NCBI GenBank assembly: GCA_021812865.1 | Contig: JAKAMP010000151.1 | Coordinates: 1 to 6,851, forward strand | Origin: Bacteroidota bacterium | Lineage (GTDB): Bacteria; Bacteroidota; Bacteroidia; Bacteroidales; JAAYUG01 | Reading direction: 5' to 3' | Length of the DNA stretch: 6,851 nucleotides | In this document: one piece after another, positions 6,739 to 6,851 of the stretch | Position numbering within the stretch: the stretch's first letter is position 1 | Layout: every line of letters begins with the position of its first letter | The notes under the pieces: generated by a model | Database searches by the model: none | Told to the model about the DNA's origin: nothing | Seen by the model: only the letters and a program-made list of their open reading frames with translations | Translations under genes and position numbers: made by a program

Positions 6739-6851
6739 ATGAAATCGAAAGCAGGTTTAATCGCATTATTTCTGTTTGCACTGCTGCTTGGGTGCAAAAA
6801 GGACTGGGAAGATCATTTTACAAAAATTCCCGTATCAAGCAATAGATCGGA
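6739..6851 (+). CDS. Lipoprotein, N-terminal fragment, probably another fasciclin-type surface protein (3' end outside window)
   Basis: ATG 6739 opens a frame that runs to the window edge without a stop (37 full codons). It encodes a textbook lipoprotein signal: MKSK, a hydrophobic stretch, and the lipobox LLLGC with Cys19 (TGC 6793-6795). After the cysteine comes KKDWEDHF. Acidic residues just after the lipid cysteine match the type of signal that sends Bacteroidota lipoproteins to the cell surface, and a Trp-(Asp/Glu)-Asp-His-(Tyr/Phe) start is, from memory, common in fasciclin-domain lipoproteins of this phylum. No FAS1 box is within the visible part, so the family call is an inference from this start and from the neighbours. 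It begins 11 nt after the stop of the two-FAS1 lipoprotein gene, on the same strand. Confidence 0.75.
   Translation, partial: MKSKAGLIALFLFALLLGCKKDWEDHFTKIPVSSNRS

Noticed and set aside
6573..6845. A 90-codon plus-strand frame across the junction of the last two genes
   Set aside because: It overlaps the conserved C-terminus of the two-FAS1 protein and the lipoprotein signal of the next gene in another frame; the lipobox frame starting at 6739 is much better supported.

Overview
The window is a fully coding, single-strand (+) stretch of a Bacteroidota genome. The phylum call rests on an adjacent SusC/RagA-type TonB-dependent outer-membrane transporter and SusD/RagB-type lipoprotein, on several short-signal lipoproteins, and on the near absence of strong Shine-Dalgarno sites. 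No marker narrows it below phylum.

Layout: (1) the last 132 codons of a gene whose product ends in a fasciclin (FAS1) domain, stop at 399-401; (2) after a 22-nt gap, a complete susC-like gene (424-3672); (3) after 2 nt, a complete susD-like gene (3675-5159); (4) overlapping its stop by 4 nt (ATGA), a complete 523-aa lipoprotein with two FAS1 domains and a C-terminal beta-rich domain (5156-6727); (5) after 11 nt, the start of another lipoprotein (6739 to the window edge), whose Cys-Lys-Lys-Asp-Trp-Glu-Asp-His-Phe start resembles other Bacteroidota fasciclin lipoproteins. Spacings of 22, 2, -4 and 11 nt leave no room for internal promoters or terminators, so all five are probably one operon whose promoter and end lie outside the window. 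No RNA gene, mobile element, CRISPR array or long repeat was seen, and no stretch above 25 nt is non-coding.

Likely joint function: SusC forms the TonB-powered barrel, SusD is its lipoprotein lid, and the FAS1 lipoproteins probably sit on the cell surface as accessory binding or adhesion proteins, in the place occupied by surface glycan-binding proteins in classical polysaccharide utilisation loci. No glycoside hydrolase, lyase, sulfatase, peptidase or regulator is visible, so the substrate cannot be named. The most notable points are the SusCD pair flanked on both sides by fasciclin genes, and the unassigned C-terminal domain of the 523-aa protein.
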